NCBI GenBank assembly: GCA_017302715.1
Contig: JAFLCD010000005.1
Span: 113,976-177,975 of the forward strand
Origin: Deltaproteobacteria bacterium
GTDB lineage: Bacteria > Bdellovibrionota > UBA2394
DNA length: 64,000 bases
Direction: 5' to 3'
Position 1 is the stretch's first letter. Each line of letters begins with the position of its first letter. The notes under the pieces were generated by a model, which saw nothing but the letters and a program-made list of their open reading frames with translations, was not told the origin of the DNA and made no database searches. Below, piece by piece: positions 8,799 through 18,363 of this stretch. The translations under genes and the position numbers were made by a program.

Positions 8799-10030
8799 TA
8801 GAGATCTATGTAAGACTGGGTCTGAACTTTTGTAGAATAAAGTCTTATCGCAATCTCACGTGCAGCTGTTGAAAGTTTTATCCAGCGCTCAGAATCTTCA
8901 ATCACAAATTCAATCCCGTCAGCTAAGGCCTGGGGACTTAAATCTTTTGCAAGAAAGCCATTCTCTTGATGTCGAATGATATCAGGCATGCCGCCGATTC
9001 TAAAAGCTACGACAGGTTTTCCACATGCCATCGATTCAATGACGGTGTTGGCAAGATTTTCTTCAGTGGATGCCGCTACAAAAGCATCCGTAGCATTATA
9101 AGCCAACATCAAGCTGAGATCGTCCTTATAGTAGCCCAAAAATTTGACAGGTAAATCTAGTCCATGATTTTTTCTGGTTTCAGAGCCAAACACAAGACAT
9201 TCAAGATTCTCATTCCATTGTTGTTTGCGAGATAAAATTTGTAATGCAGGCTTTAAAAGATGAAAGCCTTTTCGAATATCTCCGATGGCGTCGATCGATC
9301 CAAATAGAATATATTTTTTTTGAGGGTTAAGCCCTAAAATCTGACGTGCTATATTTTGATCAATAGGTTTGAAGTGCTCTACATTTTGTCCGGTGGGGAT
9401 AAATTCGATTCTATGATTTTTAAATAAAACACTTCTGCGAATGCAATCCGCCAACCATCGGCTGGGACTTACCAACGTCATTGATTTTAAATCTTTCCAA
9501 TGTTTTTGTTTTCGCATCCATATCCATCGATTGAGATCAAATCCACTTTCCCCGGCTGGTCGATTATTTTTGAGGTAACCCTGCTCATATCGAAGCGAAT
9601 CGCCCACATAATGTTCGCCTCCCGAAAATGCCCACATATCAGGAAGTCGCCAAACTAAACGCTGCTTCTGAAAATATTTGAGAGACTCTAGACGAATAAA
9701 TCCCTGGCAGATCCAATGAAGTTGAATGATATCAGGATTCAGCTCTAAGGTTCTCTTCACTATGGGACTTCCAAAATAAGCAGGTGAAATCATCGAAGTA
9801 TTTTGTGTTCGAAGAAGTCCGTTTATTTTTTCATCACAATATTGAGCCAATTTTCCAAATATTTTTTCGCGTAGTTTATTTGGCGGATAGATTTCTCGAG
9901 TATGAGTTAACTTTTTCGCCACAAGCATTTTTGAATCAATATTATTTTCAAGAAGTCCCGTATGAATTCGCACAGCAGCTTTTGCCGCGCCTGAATCTGA
10001 ATCCATCGTACTTAAGTGGACTACTTTCAT
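8777..10030 (-). CDS. Glycosyltransferase family 4
   Basis: 417 residues, GT-B fold. It opens with MKVVHLSTMDSDSGAAKAA, the first strand and a loop seen in GT4 transferases that follow AsnB-like genes; the middle has LHWICQGFIRLESL and LVWRLPDMWAFSGGEHY; the donor domain has KYILFGSIDAIGDIRKGFHLL and AASTEENLANTVIESMACGKPVVAF (EX7E). It is the last gene of the long minus-strand operon and its ATG overlaps the stop of the asparagine-synthase-like gene (ATGA). It probably adds one sugar to the nonulosonate-containing glycan. Confidence 0.88.
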   Translation of the reverse strand: MKVVHLSTMDSDSGAAKAAVRIHTGLLENNIDSKMLVAKKLTHTREIYPPNKLREKIFGKLAQYCDEKINGLLRTQNTSMISPAYFGSPIVKRTLELNPDIIQLHWICQGFIRLESLKYFQKQRLVWRLPDMWAFSGGEHYVGDSLRYEQGYLKNNRPAGESGFDLNRWIWMRKQKHWKDLKSMTLVSPSRWLADCIRRSVLFKNHRIEFIPTGQNVEHFKPIDQNIARQILGLNPQKKYILFGSIDAIGDIRKGFHLLKPALQILSRKQQWNENLECLVFGSETRKNHGLDLPVKFLGYYKDDLSLMLAYNATDAFVAASTEENLANTVIESMACGKPVVAFRIGGMPDIIRHQENGFLAKDLSPQALADGIEFVIEDSERWIKLSTAAREIAIRLYSTKVQTQSYIDLYQDLIKR

Positions 10031-11859
10031 AAGTCGAGTTTACCTTGATGATTTATAAAACGATCATACCAAAGTTGAAACATAAGGAGCGTCCAAACTT
10101 TCCAAGAATAATCTTTTTTTTCAGCCAGATGCGGAGCAACCCATTGAGTGTAAATGCGTTCTTGAAAAATGCCCTGCCGTTTTAAAAACTGAGGGCTTAA
10201 AAGGCATTCAACTTGCTCACGTAATCTGCCACGTAACCATTTTTTTTCAGGAAGTATGAACCCTCGCTTTTTTTGGTGAATTAAATCGGATGGCAAAAGT
10301 GAGCTTACTGACTTTAATAAAAGATTTTTAAAATTTCCAGTTTGGCTTCTGAGATGACTTGGAATTTGTTGCATTTTTTCAACGAATTCACGATCTAAAA
10401 AAGGAGTTCTAGCCTCAAGCGAATGAGCCATCGAAAATCGATCCGTCATATGCAAAAATTCATCCGGTAGTTGAATTCGAAAATCGATAGATGGAACGGC
10501 ATTTCGAGGATCTGTCGCTAAAGACTCATTCCAATAGTTCTCGATTAATTTTTCGGAAGGCTCAAGGTGTAGCGCAGATGCTCCCAAGAAGATGCTGTGT
10601 TCTTTTTGAGATTGCCGAAAATAAAGATGATAGCGGCTTCCAATTGGGTAACGAACCTGATCTTTAAAACTGAGGGGGTTATGTTTAAGAAGGCGCAGGC
10701 GATGGTGAAAATTTTTTGCAGTTGAAGTAAAGGGTAGCCATTTTCCATAGTTTCCAAATAATTCGTCGCCGCCAGTTCCCGTCATTCCAACTTTTACAGA
10801 TTTGGCCATCTCTTTAAAAACGAACCATGAAGGAAGTCCACCCGCATAAGGTTCATCTAAATGATAAATCATTGCGTCTAGGTCGGAGAGCAAATCGTCT
10901 GGGTCTAAAAGAATTTCATGATGGTCTGTGTTCCACTTCTCGGCGACTTTGCGAGCTAAATCAGACTCATCGAGCTCTGGAGAGTTGTGAAAACCCAAAC
11001 TAAAAGTAGAAATTTTTCGAGAAGAATTTTCTGCTAAAAGTGCAACGATCGATGAAGAATCAATTCCTCCGGAAAGTGAGCAAGCAATAGGTACATCAGA
11101 AAGAGTCCATCTCCTCACGGCTGCATTTAGTTCACTGCGAATATATTTTGGAAGTTCCTCTTCATTCAGATGAAAGCCATCGTCGAATTTTGGCTTCCAG
11201 TATGTTTCTTTTGAAAATACTTTCTTTCGAAGATCGAATGAAAAACTATTTGCAGCGGGGAGTTTATGAATAGACTCAAAAATAGAATGAGGCGCAGGCA
11301 CGCACTGAAAGCTGAGAAAATCAGAGACAGCTTGTAAATTAAGATCCAGATTTATCCAAGGTAGAGTAAGTAAGCTCTTCATTTCTGAAGCAAATGCAAA
11401 TTTGCCATCTATCAGAGAATAATAAAGAGGTTTAATTCCAAAGTGGTCTCTGGCGCCAAAAAGAAGAGATTTTTTTGAATCGTGAATTACAAAAGCAAAC
11501 ATTCCATTGAGTTGAGTAAGCATTTTTTCGCCAAATTCTGCATAGAGATGAATCAAAACTTCTGTATCAGAATGATGCGACTGAAACTTATATCCCTTGA
11601 GTTGAAGCTTTTTTCTTAACTCGGGCGCATTAAAAATTTCGCCATTGAAGACAATGCAAAGACTTTTGTCCGCATTGAACATGGGTTGATGGCCACCTTC
11701 AAGATCAAGAATGCTCAGACGACGCATCGCTAAGTTTACCAATCCCTCTTTAGAAAAATAAAAGCCACCCTCGTCGGGGCCCCGGTGCAATTGTGATTGG
11801 TTGAATTTTTGAATAAGAGATTCGTCTCTATGCCCAGCAAATCCTACGATGCCACACAT
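10027..11859 (-). CDS. asnB: Asparagine synthase (glutamine-hydrolysing)-like amidotransferase
   Basis: 610 residues, full length for AsnB. The N-terminal glutaminase domain starts MCGIVGFAG (catalytic Cys2), with HRGPDE and VFNGEIFN; the synthetase domain has the ATP PP-loop SLSGGIDSSSIVALL and GMTGTGGDELFGNYG. In housekeeping form it makes asparagine; inside polysaccharide clusters such proteins (for example WbpS in Pseudomonas) are thought to amidate sugar carboxylates. Here it sits between a methyltransferase and a GT4 with ATGA coupling, downstream of nonulosonate genes, so amidation of an acidic sugar is a reasonable inference. The enzymatic class is secure; the substrate is not. Confidence 0.9.
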   Translation of the reverse strand: MCGIVGFAGHRDESLIQKFNQSQLHRGPDEGGFYFSKEGLVNLAMRRLSILDLEGGHQPMFNADKSLCIVFNGEIFNAPELRKKLQLKGYKFQSHHSDTEVLIHLYAEFGEKMLTQLNGMFAFVIHDSKKSLLFGARDHFGIKPLYYSLIDGKFAFASEMKSLLTLPWINLDLNLQAVSDFLSFQCVPAPHSIFESIHKLPAANSFSFDLRKKVFSKETYWKPKFDDGFHLNEEELPKYIRSELNAAVRRWTLSDVPIACSLSGGIDSSSIVALLAENSSRKISTFSLGFHNSPELDESDLARKVAEKWNTDHHEILLDPDDLLSDLDAMIYHLDEPYAGGLPSWFVFKEMAKSVKVGMTGTGGDELFGNYGKWLPFTSTAKNFHHRLRLLKHNPLSFKDQVRYPIGSRYHLYFRQSQKEHSIFLGASALHLEPSEKLIENYWNESLATDPRNAVPSIDFRIQLPDEFLHMTDRFSMAHSLEARTPFLDREFVEKMQQIPSHLRSQTGNFKNLLLKSVSSLLPSDLIHQKKRGFILPEKKWLRGRLREQVECLLSPQFLKRQGIFQERIYTQWVAPHLAEKKDYSWKVWTLLMFQLWYDRFINHQGKLDL

Positions 11860-11865
11860 CCTAAA

Positions 11866-12855
11866 TTATTTTCCCTTCGTTAGGTTTGCGACATAGCCAT
11901 TGCTTCCAGAAAAAACTTCGACATTTTCCTGTCCAGTTCGCAAAACCATCTGAAGAACTTCATCGCCGGTTTTTGGATAATCAAAGGCCGCACTTAAAGC
12001 ATCAAAAGTATCTAATATGGCCCACTCTTTTCGCTGCCTTCTCGTCAGTGGCATATGGGTATAATTCCAACAGGGAATCATGACATACGCTAAAATTTTT
12101 GGTCCGAAGTAAGGAATTTTTCGAATGAGCGTGTCGAAGGGTAGCCAAAGTGGAATATAAAATTGAATAAAACGTAACAGCTTTTCCGGCGCTATTTTTT
12201 TTGCAATTGGTCTCCAAAAATATTTGGGAGTAGTCCAACAAGTGGGCCAAGAATACTTAGGATAATAATCGATTGAAATTTTGCATCCGTCCCGCGCACC
12301 TGAATAGAGAATGTCAAAAGATTTATTAGGATCTGGAGTGTGCTGTAAAACTCCATAGCAAAAGATAAAATCAAATTGTTTAAGATCAAGAGGTATCTCA
12401 TAAACACTTGCTTGAAATAAAAATAAATCGCCTTTTTCTTTATTATTTTGAAAATTAGCCTCTACAGCATTGCTAAAATCAAAACTGGTTACCCGAGCCC
12501 CCGCTTCTAGCAAAATTTCAGTGAAGCGGCCGGCACCGGACCCCACCTCGAGAATTTTTTTTCCAAAAAGCTCTCGGGGTTTCCATTTGGTGTTATTCCA
12601 AAATCTGTTGAATGTTAAAGGCTGACCTGAGGCCGAATCCAGTTGGGTTGATTTAAATCTGTTCCATTGAAGGCCAAAGCTTTGAGCATAGTTATCCGAA
12701 GATACAAATCTTGGAATGCCATTTACGATCAAAATTTTTTGAGATGGATCTGAACGAGAAATCAAATCTGCCGACCAAATTTCTTCATCCTTCATTTGAA
12801 TATTTTTTAATTCAAATCGAGTAGAAAGATATTCTTCAAAATGATTTTGTTTCAT
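11866..12855 (-). CDS. Class I SAM-dependent methyltransferase
   Basis: 329 residues. The class I motif is clear: KILEVGSGAGRFTEILLEAGARVTSFDFS (motif I GSGAGR), then FDFIFCYGVLQHTPDP (motif II/post II with QHTPD). The C-terminal third has several aromatic-rich helices and may bind the acceptor. It overlaps the upstream capsule-type transferase by ATGA and is six bases before the asnB-like gene. Probable role: O- or N-methylation of a sugar or terminal capping of the glycan. Confidence 0.8.
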   Translation of the reverse strand: MKQNHFEEYLSTRFELKNIQMKDEEIWSADLISRSDPSQKILIVNGIPRFVSSDNYAQSFGLQWNRFKSTQLDSASGQPLTFNRFWNNTKWKPRELFGKKILEVGSGAGRFTEILLEAGARVTSFDFSNAVEANFQNNKEKGDLFLFQASVYEIPLDLKQFDFIFCYGVLQHTPDPNKSFDILYSGARDGCKISIDYYPKYSWPTCWTTPKYFWRPIAKKIAPEKLLRFIQFYIPLWLPFDTLIRKIPYFGPKILAYVMIPCWNYTHMPLTRRQRKEWAILDTFDALSAAFDYPKTGDEVLQMVLRTGQENVEVFSGSNGYVANLTKGK

Positions 12856-14549
12856 GGATCATTCGCTAAATTTAAATAATCTACTTTATCCACATTATCA
12901 GCCCAGCTCGCCCAAGATCTTAAATCCCCATTTCTTTCTATTTCGCTTATTGATTTCGCTTCGAGCTCTATATTGTGATCAAGAGGGTGGCGGCCTTCCT
13001 TAGGGTAATTAAAAGTAGAGCGAAAACTTGTATGCAGCCAAGGCCTCAGTTTAAAAATTGTATGGGCGTGTCGTTTGGCAAGTAGCGTTTGCTTTTCAGA
13101 CATGGGCTCGAGATTTTGAATTTCTAAGAGGGCTTCAATATATTTTTCTTGGGATTCAAAGTCTTTAGTAAAACCTAAGCCAGAATAGCGACCCGTTCCG
13201 GCTGTGAGTACTAGTTTTCCAAAACAGGGGAGCTCTATTCCTACCGTTCCTCTAACCGTTATTCCGTAATCTGTGATTTCAAAAAGAGATTTTGTGCTGA
13301 TATCTGTATCTGGAAATACAAGTTTTACATGAGGTTTTAATTCGCCAATATATTTACGAATCAAAATCATTTCAGAAAGTTCGCCAGATCTCTTATCCTG
13401 AGCGCGTTTAAATAAATTGGCGGGATGTAATTTGATAATCCAATTAATATCGCAATTATTATTGGCAGCTTTTACGGTCTGAATAAACCAGTCGCCGTAA
13501 TCTTCAAAGAGGTCGACGCCATAAAATAAATTTGCATCCCAAAGTACATGAGAAAAAACAGTAGCTACTTTTTTGGTTGGATTTAAATTAAGTTGCTTAA
13601 AAATTTCATTTTTACTTTTTGGCTTTGTACCTGGTTGATTTCGACTTTGTAAAAACCATCTTCCACCGTAACGATTATTTATTTCTTCATGCAGTTCTGA
13701 TTCATCCTGAGATGTCCAAGGCTTTTGCGATAACCTTTCGAGCTCTTGTGGTGACAAAGACACAGCATGAAGTCGTCGAGTTTCCGGGGTGAGCCGTTTG
13801 AAAATTAAGGCATCATCTCGAGAAGGCTGTATGAATTGTACAACATTTGTTTTGTTCTGAACGGCAAAATCTATAATTGGACTCATCGCAAAATTATTAG
13901 CCTCATTCACAATGACAAGATCTGGTGCGTTCGATGTCAAAATTTTTTGCGCTTTGCCAACATTTGCCAGGCTGAGAGGCAACAAATTTGAAATTTCGTC
14001 TCGAGATTCAGGAGTGGATAGGTCCGGAGCTCCTAAATGTTGTTTTCGTGAGATTGAAGAAATAAGTTTTGGGCCAATCCAAGAACCTCGATAGTTCCAT
14101 TCTTTTACGGTGCGAATGCTTAAGGGCCCCGAAAGAAAAGCTTGGGAATCTTTCTGGCTTTGAATCCATTCCGTTGAACTCATCGAAAAGTCTTCCCAAT
14201 AAATAAAATCTTTGATGCCAAAAGCTCGAAAATACTTAGGCGCCCAAAAATTTCCATACGAAATAAGAATAGTGGGTGCATATCCAGCCATTTTTAATCC
14301 AGTACTTAAGAGGCATTCATGTTTAATTTGGTAAATCCAATCAGTTAATGAAAGAACTAAAAGTTTCTTAGCCGGCTGAGGAAAATTAGCGGAGCGAATA
14401 AATGAAGCTTCTTTGAAAGTTTTTCGATAATCATTCCAGATGCTGCCTTCTGCGCTTGGATCTTTTACTACTCGAAGCATCTGCATAATAGAAGGTGTGA
14501 CCGACTTCGATTTTAGCCAGTCTTTGATTTGAGCAGATTTCACTTTCAT
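12852..14549 (-). CDS. Putative capsule/surface-carbohydrate transferase (KpsC/KpsS-like GT-B)
   Basis: 565 residues without a signal peptide. The C-terminal half resembles the capsule-synthesis family: KKVATVFSHVLWDAN, WIIKLHPAN (the conserved HP motif), then ITDYGITVRGTVGIELPCFGKLVLTAGTGRYSGLGFT, which matches the 'S/G-TVGxEaxxxGkPvi' nucleotide-binding loop of KpsS/KpsC-type and related transferases. The first half (about 1-240) has no motif that I recognise. It lies directly downstream of neuA (5 bases), so use of a CMP-activated acidic sugar as donor is plausible. Family assignment rests on a few motifs and is moderate. Confidence 0.6.
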   Translation of the reverse strand: MKVKSAQIKDWLKSKSVTPSIMQMLRVVKDPSAEGSIWNDYRKTFKEASFIRSANFPQPAKKLLVLSLTDWIYQIKHECLLSTGLKMAGYAPTILISYGNFWAPKYFRAFGIKDFIYWEDFSMSSTEWIQSQKDSQAFLSGPLSIRTVKEWNYRGSWIGPKLISSISRKQHLGAPDLSTPESRDEISNLLPLSLANVGKAQKILTSNAPDLVIVNEANNFAMSPIIDFAVQNKTNVVQFIQPSRDDALIFKRLTPETRRLHAVSLSPQELERLSQKPWTSQDESELHEEINNRYGGRWFLQSRNQPGTKPKSKNEIFKQLNLNPTKKVATVFSHVLWDANLFYGVDLFEDYGDWFIQTVKAANNNCDINWIIKLHPANLFKRAQDKRSGELSEMILIRKYIGELKPHVKLVFPDTDISTKSLFEITDYGITVRGTVGIELPCFGKLVLTAGTGRYSGLGFTKDFESQEKYIEALLEIQNLEPMSEKQTLLAKRHAHTIFKLRPWLHTSFRSTFNYPKEGRHPLDHNIELEAKSISEIERNGDLRSWASWADNVDKVDYLNLANDP

Positions 14550-14553
14550 GAGA

Positions 14554-15264
14554 TTAGATCGAATTCTTTAAATAATATTCAGCTAATTTAAGATCTTCGT
14601 AAGAATCGATATCAAGCGATGATGTACGATCCATAAGGTATCCAAACGTGCGATTTCCATAGATTTTTCCGGTTTCGATTTGCTTCGAGCTTAAGATTAA
14701 AATAGCGGGTCCGTTACGGGCGTAAAGCTTAGGCTTATCTTGCCTTCTTAATGGGAGAGAATTTTCTTTGTTTTCATTTAAAAAAGGAGAGGTCTGCTTT
14801 TCTTCATTCAAATTATAGAGAGAAGAAGGGTGGAACGAATGTGGCACCTCTGTCACGCTCACAAGAGTCTCAGCTTTACTGCTTAAAAAAAGTTGAATGG
14901 CTTCATCGATTTGCTGAGAAGTTCTTAAGGGAGAGGTTGGTTGGAGCAAGGCGATAGCGAATATAGAAGAAAGTTCGGAGCTTTTTCTTAACCACGCAAC
15001 CATATGCTTTAAAACTTCAATCATTGGAGTTTCATCGACAGAAATTTCTGAAGGACGCATGAACGGAACTTGAACACCAAAAAATTTTACCGCCCCTGCG
15101 ATCTGTTCAGAATCTGTAGATAGATAAGTTGTTTTCAATAATTTCGATTGAACGGCAGCTTTCGCAGTGTATTCAATCAACGGACGACCGCAAAGGGGGT
15201 GAATATTTTTTAAAGGAATCGCTTTCGATTCTCCCCGGGCTGGGATCAGGCCGATGACATCCAT
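14554..15264 (-). CDS. neuA: Acylneuraminate cytidylyltransferase (CMP-nonulosonate synthase)
   Basis: 236 residues, full length. It begins with the CTP-binding motif IGLIPARGESKAIPLKNI, then LCGRPLIEYTAKAA, YLSTDSEQIA and ALLQPTSPLRTSQQIDEAI, all standard in NeuA/PseF/LegF proteins. It transfers CMP from CTP to a nonulosonic acid, the activated donor for surface glycans. It follows neuC by one base and belongs to a neuB-neuC-neuA block. Whether the sugar is N-acetylneuraminate, legionaminate or pseudaminate is not decided by sequence; absence of PseB/LegB-type dehydratase and aminotransferase here favours a NeuC-based route. Confidence 0.9.
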   Translation of the reverse strand: MDVIGLIPARGESKAIPLKNIHPLCGRPLIEYTAKAAVQSKLLKTTYLSTDSEQIAGAVKFFGVQVPFMRPSEISVDETPMIEVLKHMVAWLRKSSELSSIFAIALLQPTSPLRTSQQIDEAIQLFLSSKAETLVSVTEVPHSFHPSSLYNLNEEKQTSPFLNENKENSLPLRRQDKPKLYARNGPAILILSSKQIETGKIYGNRTFGYLMDRTSSLDIDSYEDLKLAEYYLKNSI

Positions 15265-15265
15265 T

Positions 15266-16423
15266 TCAATAGGTGATCCTCTTCTGAATTTTCACCTCAC
15301 ATTTAGATAAAATCTGTGCAATTTTTTCGCCCGCTTTTCCATCGCCATAAATGGGTTCGCTTTTGTATGGCCCATGCTGAATTTGCTTTTTAATGGCAGC
15401 TTCAATTAAATTTTGTTCATGACTAGCATCTAAAACATTTTCACCGCGCTCACGGCTATCCTGACGACTTCCAATATTAACAACGGGAGTTCCAATAAAA
15501 GCGCCTTCACGAATTCCGCTACTTGAATTGCCTACGAGGCATACTGTCTTTTTCATCAGATGAACATAGTCCGTAATCGACAGATTTTTAAAGAAATGCA
15601 TATTCTTTGCTTTATTCTGTTCACGAAATTTTCGAATACCTCGTGCGATATCATCGGATCCAGCATCTGCATTCGGCCATAAAACCACTGCAGGAAGATT
15701 TATTGCTGCCACAGCATTTAACGTGGTTGAAATTTGTTTCTCGCCAGCACCATATTCAGTTGTAACAGGATGTTCTGAAACTAAAATAAACGGCTCATTC
15801 AAACTAAATCTTTCACCTACACCCGTTTCAAATAAATTTTGAATACTTGTATTAGGTGTTTTTAAAATTTCATCCACTAAATCAATGCGAGGACAACCTA
15901 CGAGATAAACATCTTCAGTTCGTTCTCCAAGTTTTAGAATTCTTTCTTTTGCATCTCGGCTTGCAGGAAAATGAATATGTGCAAATTTTGTGACGGCATG
16001 TCGAATGCTTTCATCAATCGTCCCGCTCACTTCGCCCCCCATTGTGTGAGCCACTGGAATATTCATATAAGCTGCAGCGAGAGTCGTAGCCATCGTTTCA
16101 AATCGATCGCCAACGGTTAAGACAATATCCGGTTGAAGCTGAGTAAAAATAGTGGGCAGTTCCATCAACCCCAAGCCTGTAGATTTAGCCATCGTAGCAG
16201 GCGTTTCACCTTCCACTAACATATAAAGTTTAGAAGAAATTTTAAATCCATCGCGTTCAATTAAATTCACGACAGATCCATAGCGATCTAAAATAGCCGA
16301 GGCGCCAACAATAACTTGCAATTCTAAAGATGGATGATTTTGAATGGCGCGCATCGCCGATTTTATACTGCTATAATTCGCGCGAGATCCAATTACGACG
16401 CAAATTTTTCGGTGAGCGTTCAT
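15266..16423 (-). CDS. neuC: UDP-N-acetylglucosamine 2-epimerase, hydrolysing (NeuC/LegG-like)
   Basis: 385 residues, GT-B-like epimerase fold. Seen: VVIGSRANYSSIKSAMRAI at the start, PDIVLTVGDRFETMATTLAAAYMNIPVAHTMGGEVSGTIDESIRHAVTKFAHIHF in pieces typical of hydrolysing NeuC, and VGNSSSGIREGAFIGTPVVNIGSRQDSR in the UDP site. The enzyme converts UDP-GlcNAc (or the diacetylated bacillosamine analogue in LegG) to the free mannosamine sugar. Its start overlaps the neuB stop by 4 bases (ATGA), and neuA follows one base after its stop. Confidence 0.9.
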   Translation of the reverse strand: MNAHRKICVVIGSRANYSSIKSAMRAIQNHPSLELQVIVGASAILDRYGSVVNLIERDGFKISSKLYMLVEGETPATMAKSTGLGLMELPTIFTQLQPDIVLTVGDRFETMATTLAAAYMNIPVAHTMGGEVSGTIDESIRHAVTKFAHIHFPASRDAKERILKLGERTEDVYLVGCPRIDLVDEILKTPNTSIQNLFETGVGERFSLNEPFILVSEHPVTTEYGAGEKQISTTLNAVAAINLPAVVLWPNADAGSDDIARGIRKFREQNKAKNMHFFKNLSITDYVHLMKKTVCLVGNSSSGIREGAFIGTPVVNIGSRQDSRERGENVLDASHEQNLIEAAIKKQIQHGPYKSEPIYGDGKAGEKIAQILSKCEVKIQKRITY

Positions 16424-17406
16424 AAGGTTAGATCTTCTTCTCTCAATTTATAATCTGAAGGCAGGTCTCGTTTGATTTTTTTTCCGATAACTTTAGAATA
16501 GTCAGCAGCGTTGATTCCATCCCCAGGTTTTTTAAAAGCGAGATGATGGTTTTCTAAAACGGTACCCGCAGAAAGTTGAGACGCCGTTACGATGCTTTTT
16601 TCAAATATTTTTTTCATTTCGATATAAGACTCAACATTTGATTTATCGACAGGATTTTCGAGCATTCTCCAAATTTCTTTTAAAGCCGTACTCATCTGAA
16701 GAAATTCTTGAGGCTCCATAGAATGCTTAGCATCACTTCCATACATTGAACGCGAAAACGTAAAATGCTTTTCGATAACTGTTGCACCTAAGCTAGCAGC
16801 TGCCAGCGGAGCCGCGATTCCTAAAGTATGATCTGAAAAGCCAACCGGAATTTGGTATCGATTTTTCATTTCTTCTAAAACATTCAAACCCACTTTTTCT
16901 GGAGGACACGGATAGACAGACGAACATTGCAATATGGTTAATGGACCGCCTTTTTTTAGAACACTGACAGCACGATCTAATTCGTTCCAAGCGCTCATTC
17001 CTGAGGATAATAAGACTGGCTTTTTTGTCGCAGCAATTTTTTCGAGCAATGGGAGATTCGAAACTTCTCCAGACGGAATTTTATAAGCCGCCATATTTAA
17101 TTTTTCTAAAAGTTCAACTGCTTCAATTGAAAATGGAGACGAAAGAAAGGTTACTTTATTTTCGCGCGCTCGTTCAGATAATGATTTCCATTGGTCTAAA
17201 CTGAAACCAGTGCGCTTAAAATAATCAACTCGCTTTTCAGCTTTAAAATAACTTGGAGACGGTGCATCCGTTAAAGTTTCGGCTTCAGCAATATGGGTTT
17301 GAAATTTAACCGTATCGGCGCCGGCACTGGCCGCTGCATCAATTAAATGGAGCGCATTTCCAAAAGATCCATCATGAACAGATCCAATTTCTGCAATGAT
17401 TCTCAC
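16420..17406 (-). CDS. neuB: Nonulosonate synthase (N-acetylneuraminate/legionaminate synthase) with SAF domain
   Basis: The product has the NeuB TIM barrel: VRIIAEIGSVHDGSFGNA at the start, GADTVKFQTHIAEAETL, YKIPSGEVSNLPLLEKIA, LQCSSVYPCPPE, GFSDHTLGIAAPLAAASLGATVIEKHFT, and a C-terminal SAF (antifreeze-like) domain (KSIVTASQLSAGTVLENHHLAFKKPGDGI). It condenses phosphoenolpyruvate with a mannosamine-type sugar. GTG at 17406 is chosen because NeuB proteins begin a few residues before AEIG; the open frame also allows TTG at 17445, only 11 bases after the upstream stop. Neither start has a convincing ribosome site. ATGA overlap with neuC supports a coupled operon. Confidence 0.9.
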   Translation of the reverse strand: MRIIAEIGSVHDGSFGNALHLIDAAASAGADTVKFQTHIAEAETLTDAPSPSYFKAEKRVDYFKRTGFSLDQWKSLSERARENKVTFLSSPFSIEAVELLEKLNMAAYKIPSGEVSNLPLLEKIAATKKPVLLSSGMSAWNELDRAVSVLKKGGPLTILQCSSVYPCPPEKVGLNVLEEMKNRYQIPVGFSDHTLGIAAPLAAASLGATVIEKHFTFSRSMYGSDAKHSMEPQEFLQMSTALKEIWRMLENPVDKSNVESYIEMKKIFEKSIVTASQLSAGTVLENHHLAFKKPGDGINAADYSKVIGKKIKRDLPSDYKLREEDLTL

Positions 17407-17456
17407 TGTGAAATGACAGTAGTAATGGTCAAACCTGGTTGTCAAATCCTAGTAGA

Positions 17457-18347
17457 TTATAACGAAGCTTGCTCAATGGCTCTATCTAGCGTCCATTCTG
17501 GCTTCCATCCGATAGACTGAAGCCTCGAAGAGTCTGCAAGAGTCTGAAAAGCTTCACCCTTTCGCTCGGGAATAAATTCAATTTTTGCACTATGAATTTT
17601 TTGAAACTTCTTTGCAATTTCAAGAACGCTATAAGCTTGACCAATTCCGACATTGAATGCGCCGATTCCCGATTCAGCGGCCCTCAAATTAGCAAGAGCG
17701 ACGTCTCGAACATGAACAAAGTCTCGTCTCTGTTCGCCGTCGCCAGTAACAGTCATAATTCCTGTCGATGTCGCCTGCCGATGAAAAATTCCGATTACAG
17801 AAGTATAGGCATTCCATTTATTTTTTTCATTAAAACTTCGAGGACCGTAAACGTTGAAATATCGAAGGCATGCATAAGGTGAGCTCCATCTTTTCGCCAA
17901 AAGTTCGACATAACATTCAGACGTGTATTTTTGTAAAGCATAAGGGGAGAGGGGTGCGATCGGAGAATTTTCCGTTGTTGGAAATTCTTTTGAATCTCCG
18001 TAAATAGCACTCGAAGAAGAATAAATAATTTTTGGCTTTTTTTTTGCGTGCTGAATATTTTCTAAAATTTTAATCGTCACACCGATATTATTTTCGTCGT
18101 GACCTGAAAGCTCTTCAAATGACGGTTGAATTCGTGGCCAAGCCGCTAAGTGAAAGCACCAATCAAAATCAGAATAGTTCTTAAAGGTGCTACAATCTTG
18201 ATAAATGTATTCTGCCCTTGGATTTGCATACTCTTTAAAACCTGTTGAAAGATTGTCTATTCCTACGACGGAATGGCCATTCTCTATTAAAAGATCTGTA
18301 ACGGTTGATCCAATAAATCCTAGAGCTCCAGTGACAACTGCTTTCAT
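17457..18347 (-). CDS. NAD-dependent epimerase/dehydratase (UDP-glucose 4-epimerase-like SDR)
   Basis: An extended SDR of about 296 residues. It begins MKAVVTGALGFIGSTVTDLL (GxxGxxG), followed by GIDNLSTGF, HLAAWPRIQPSFEE, IIYSSSSAIYGDS, SPYALQKYTSECY (catalytic YxxxK) and CLRYFNVYGPRSFNE, which is the GalE/WbpP-type pattern. It would interconvert UDP-hexoses or N-acetylhexosamines. The open frame extends to 18386, but the extra residues precede the fold and would overlap the upstream gene; ATG at 18347 gives the normal start. It may supply the NeuC substrate or a neighbouring sugar of the repeat. Confidence 0.88.
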   Translation of the reverse strand: MKAVVTGALGFIGSTVTDLLIENGHSVVGIDNLSTGFKEYANPRAEYIYQDCSTFKNYSDFDWCFHLAAWPRIQPSFEELSGHDENNIGVTIKILENIQHAKKKPKIIYSSSSAIYGDSKEFPTTENSPIAPLSPYALQKYTSECYVELLAKRWSSPYACLRYFNVYGPRSFNEKNKWNAYTSVIGIFHRQATSTGIMTVTGDGEQRRDFVHVRDVALANLRAAESGIGAFNVGIGQAYSVLEIAKKFQKIHSAKIEFIPERKGEAFQTLADSSRLQSIGWKPEWTLDRAIEQASL

Positions 18348-18363
18348 AGTGGCTTGAGGGATA

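Noticed and set aside
9784..10032. Plus-strand open frame over the start of the GT4 gene
   Set aside because: It lies wholly inside a well-supported GT4/asnB junction on the other strand and has no recognisable motif.
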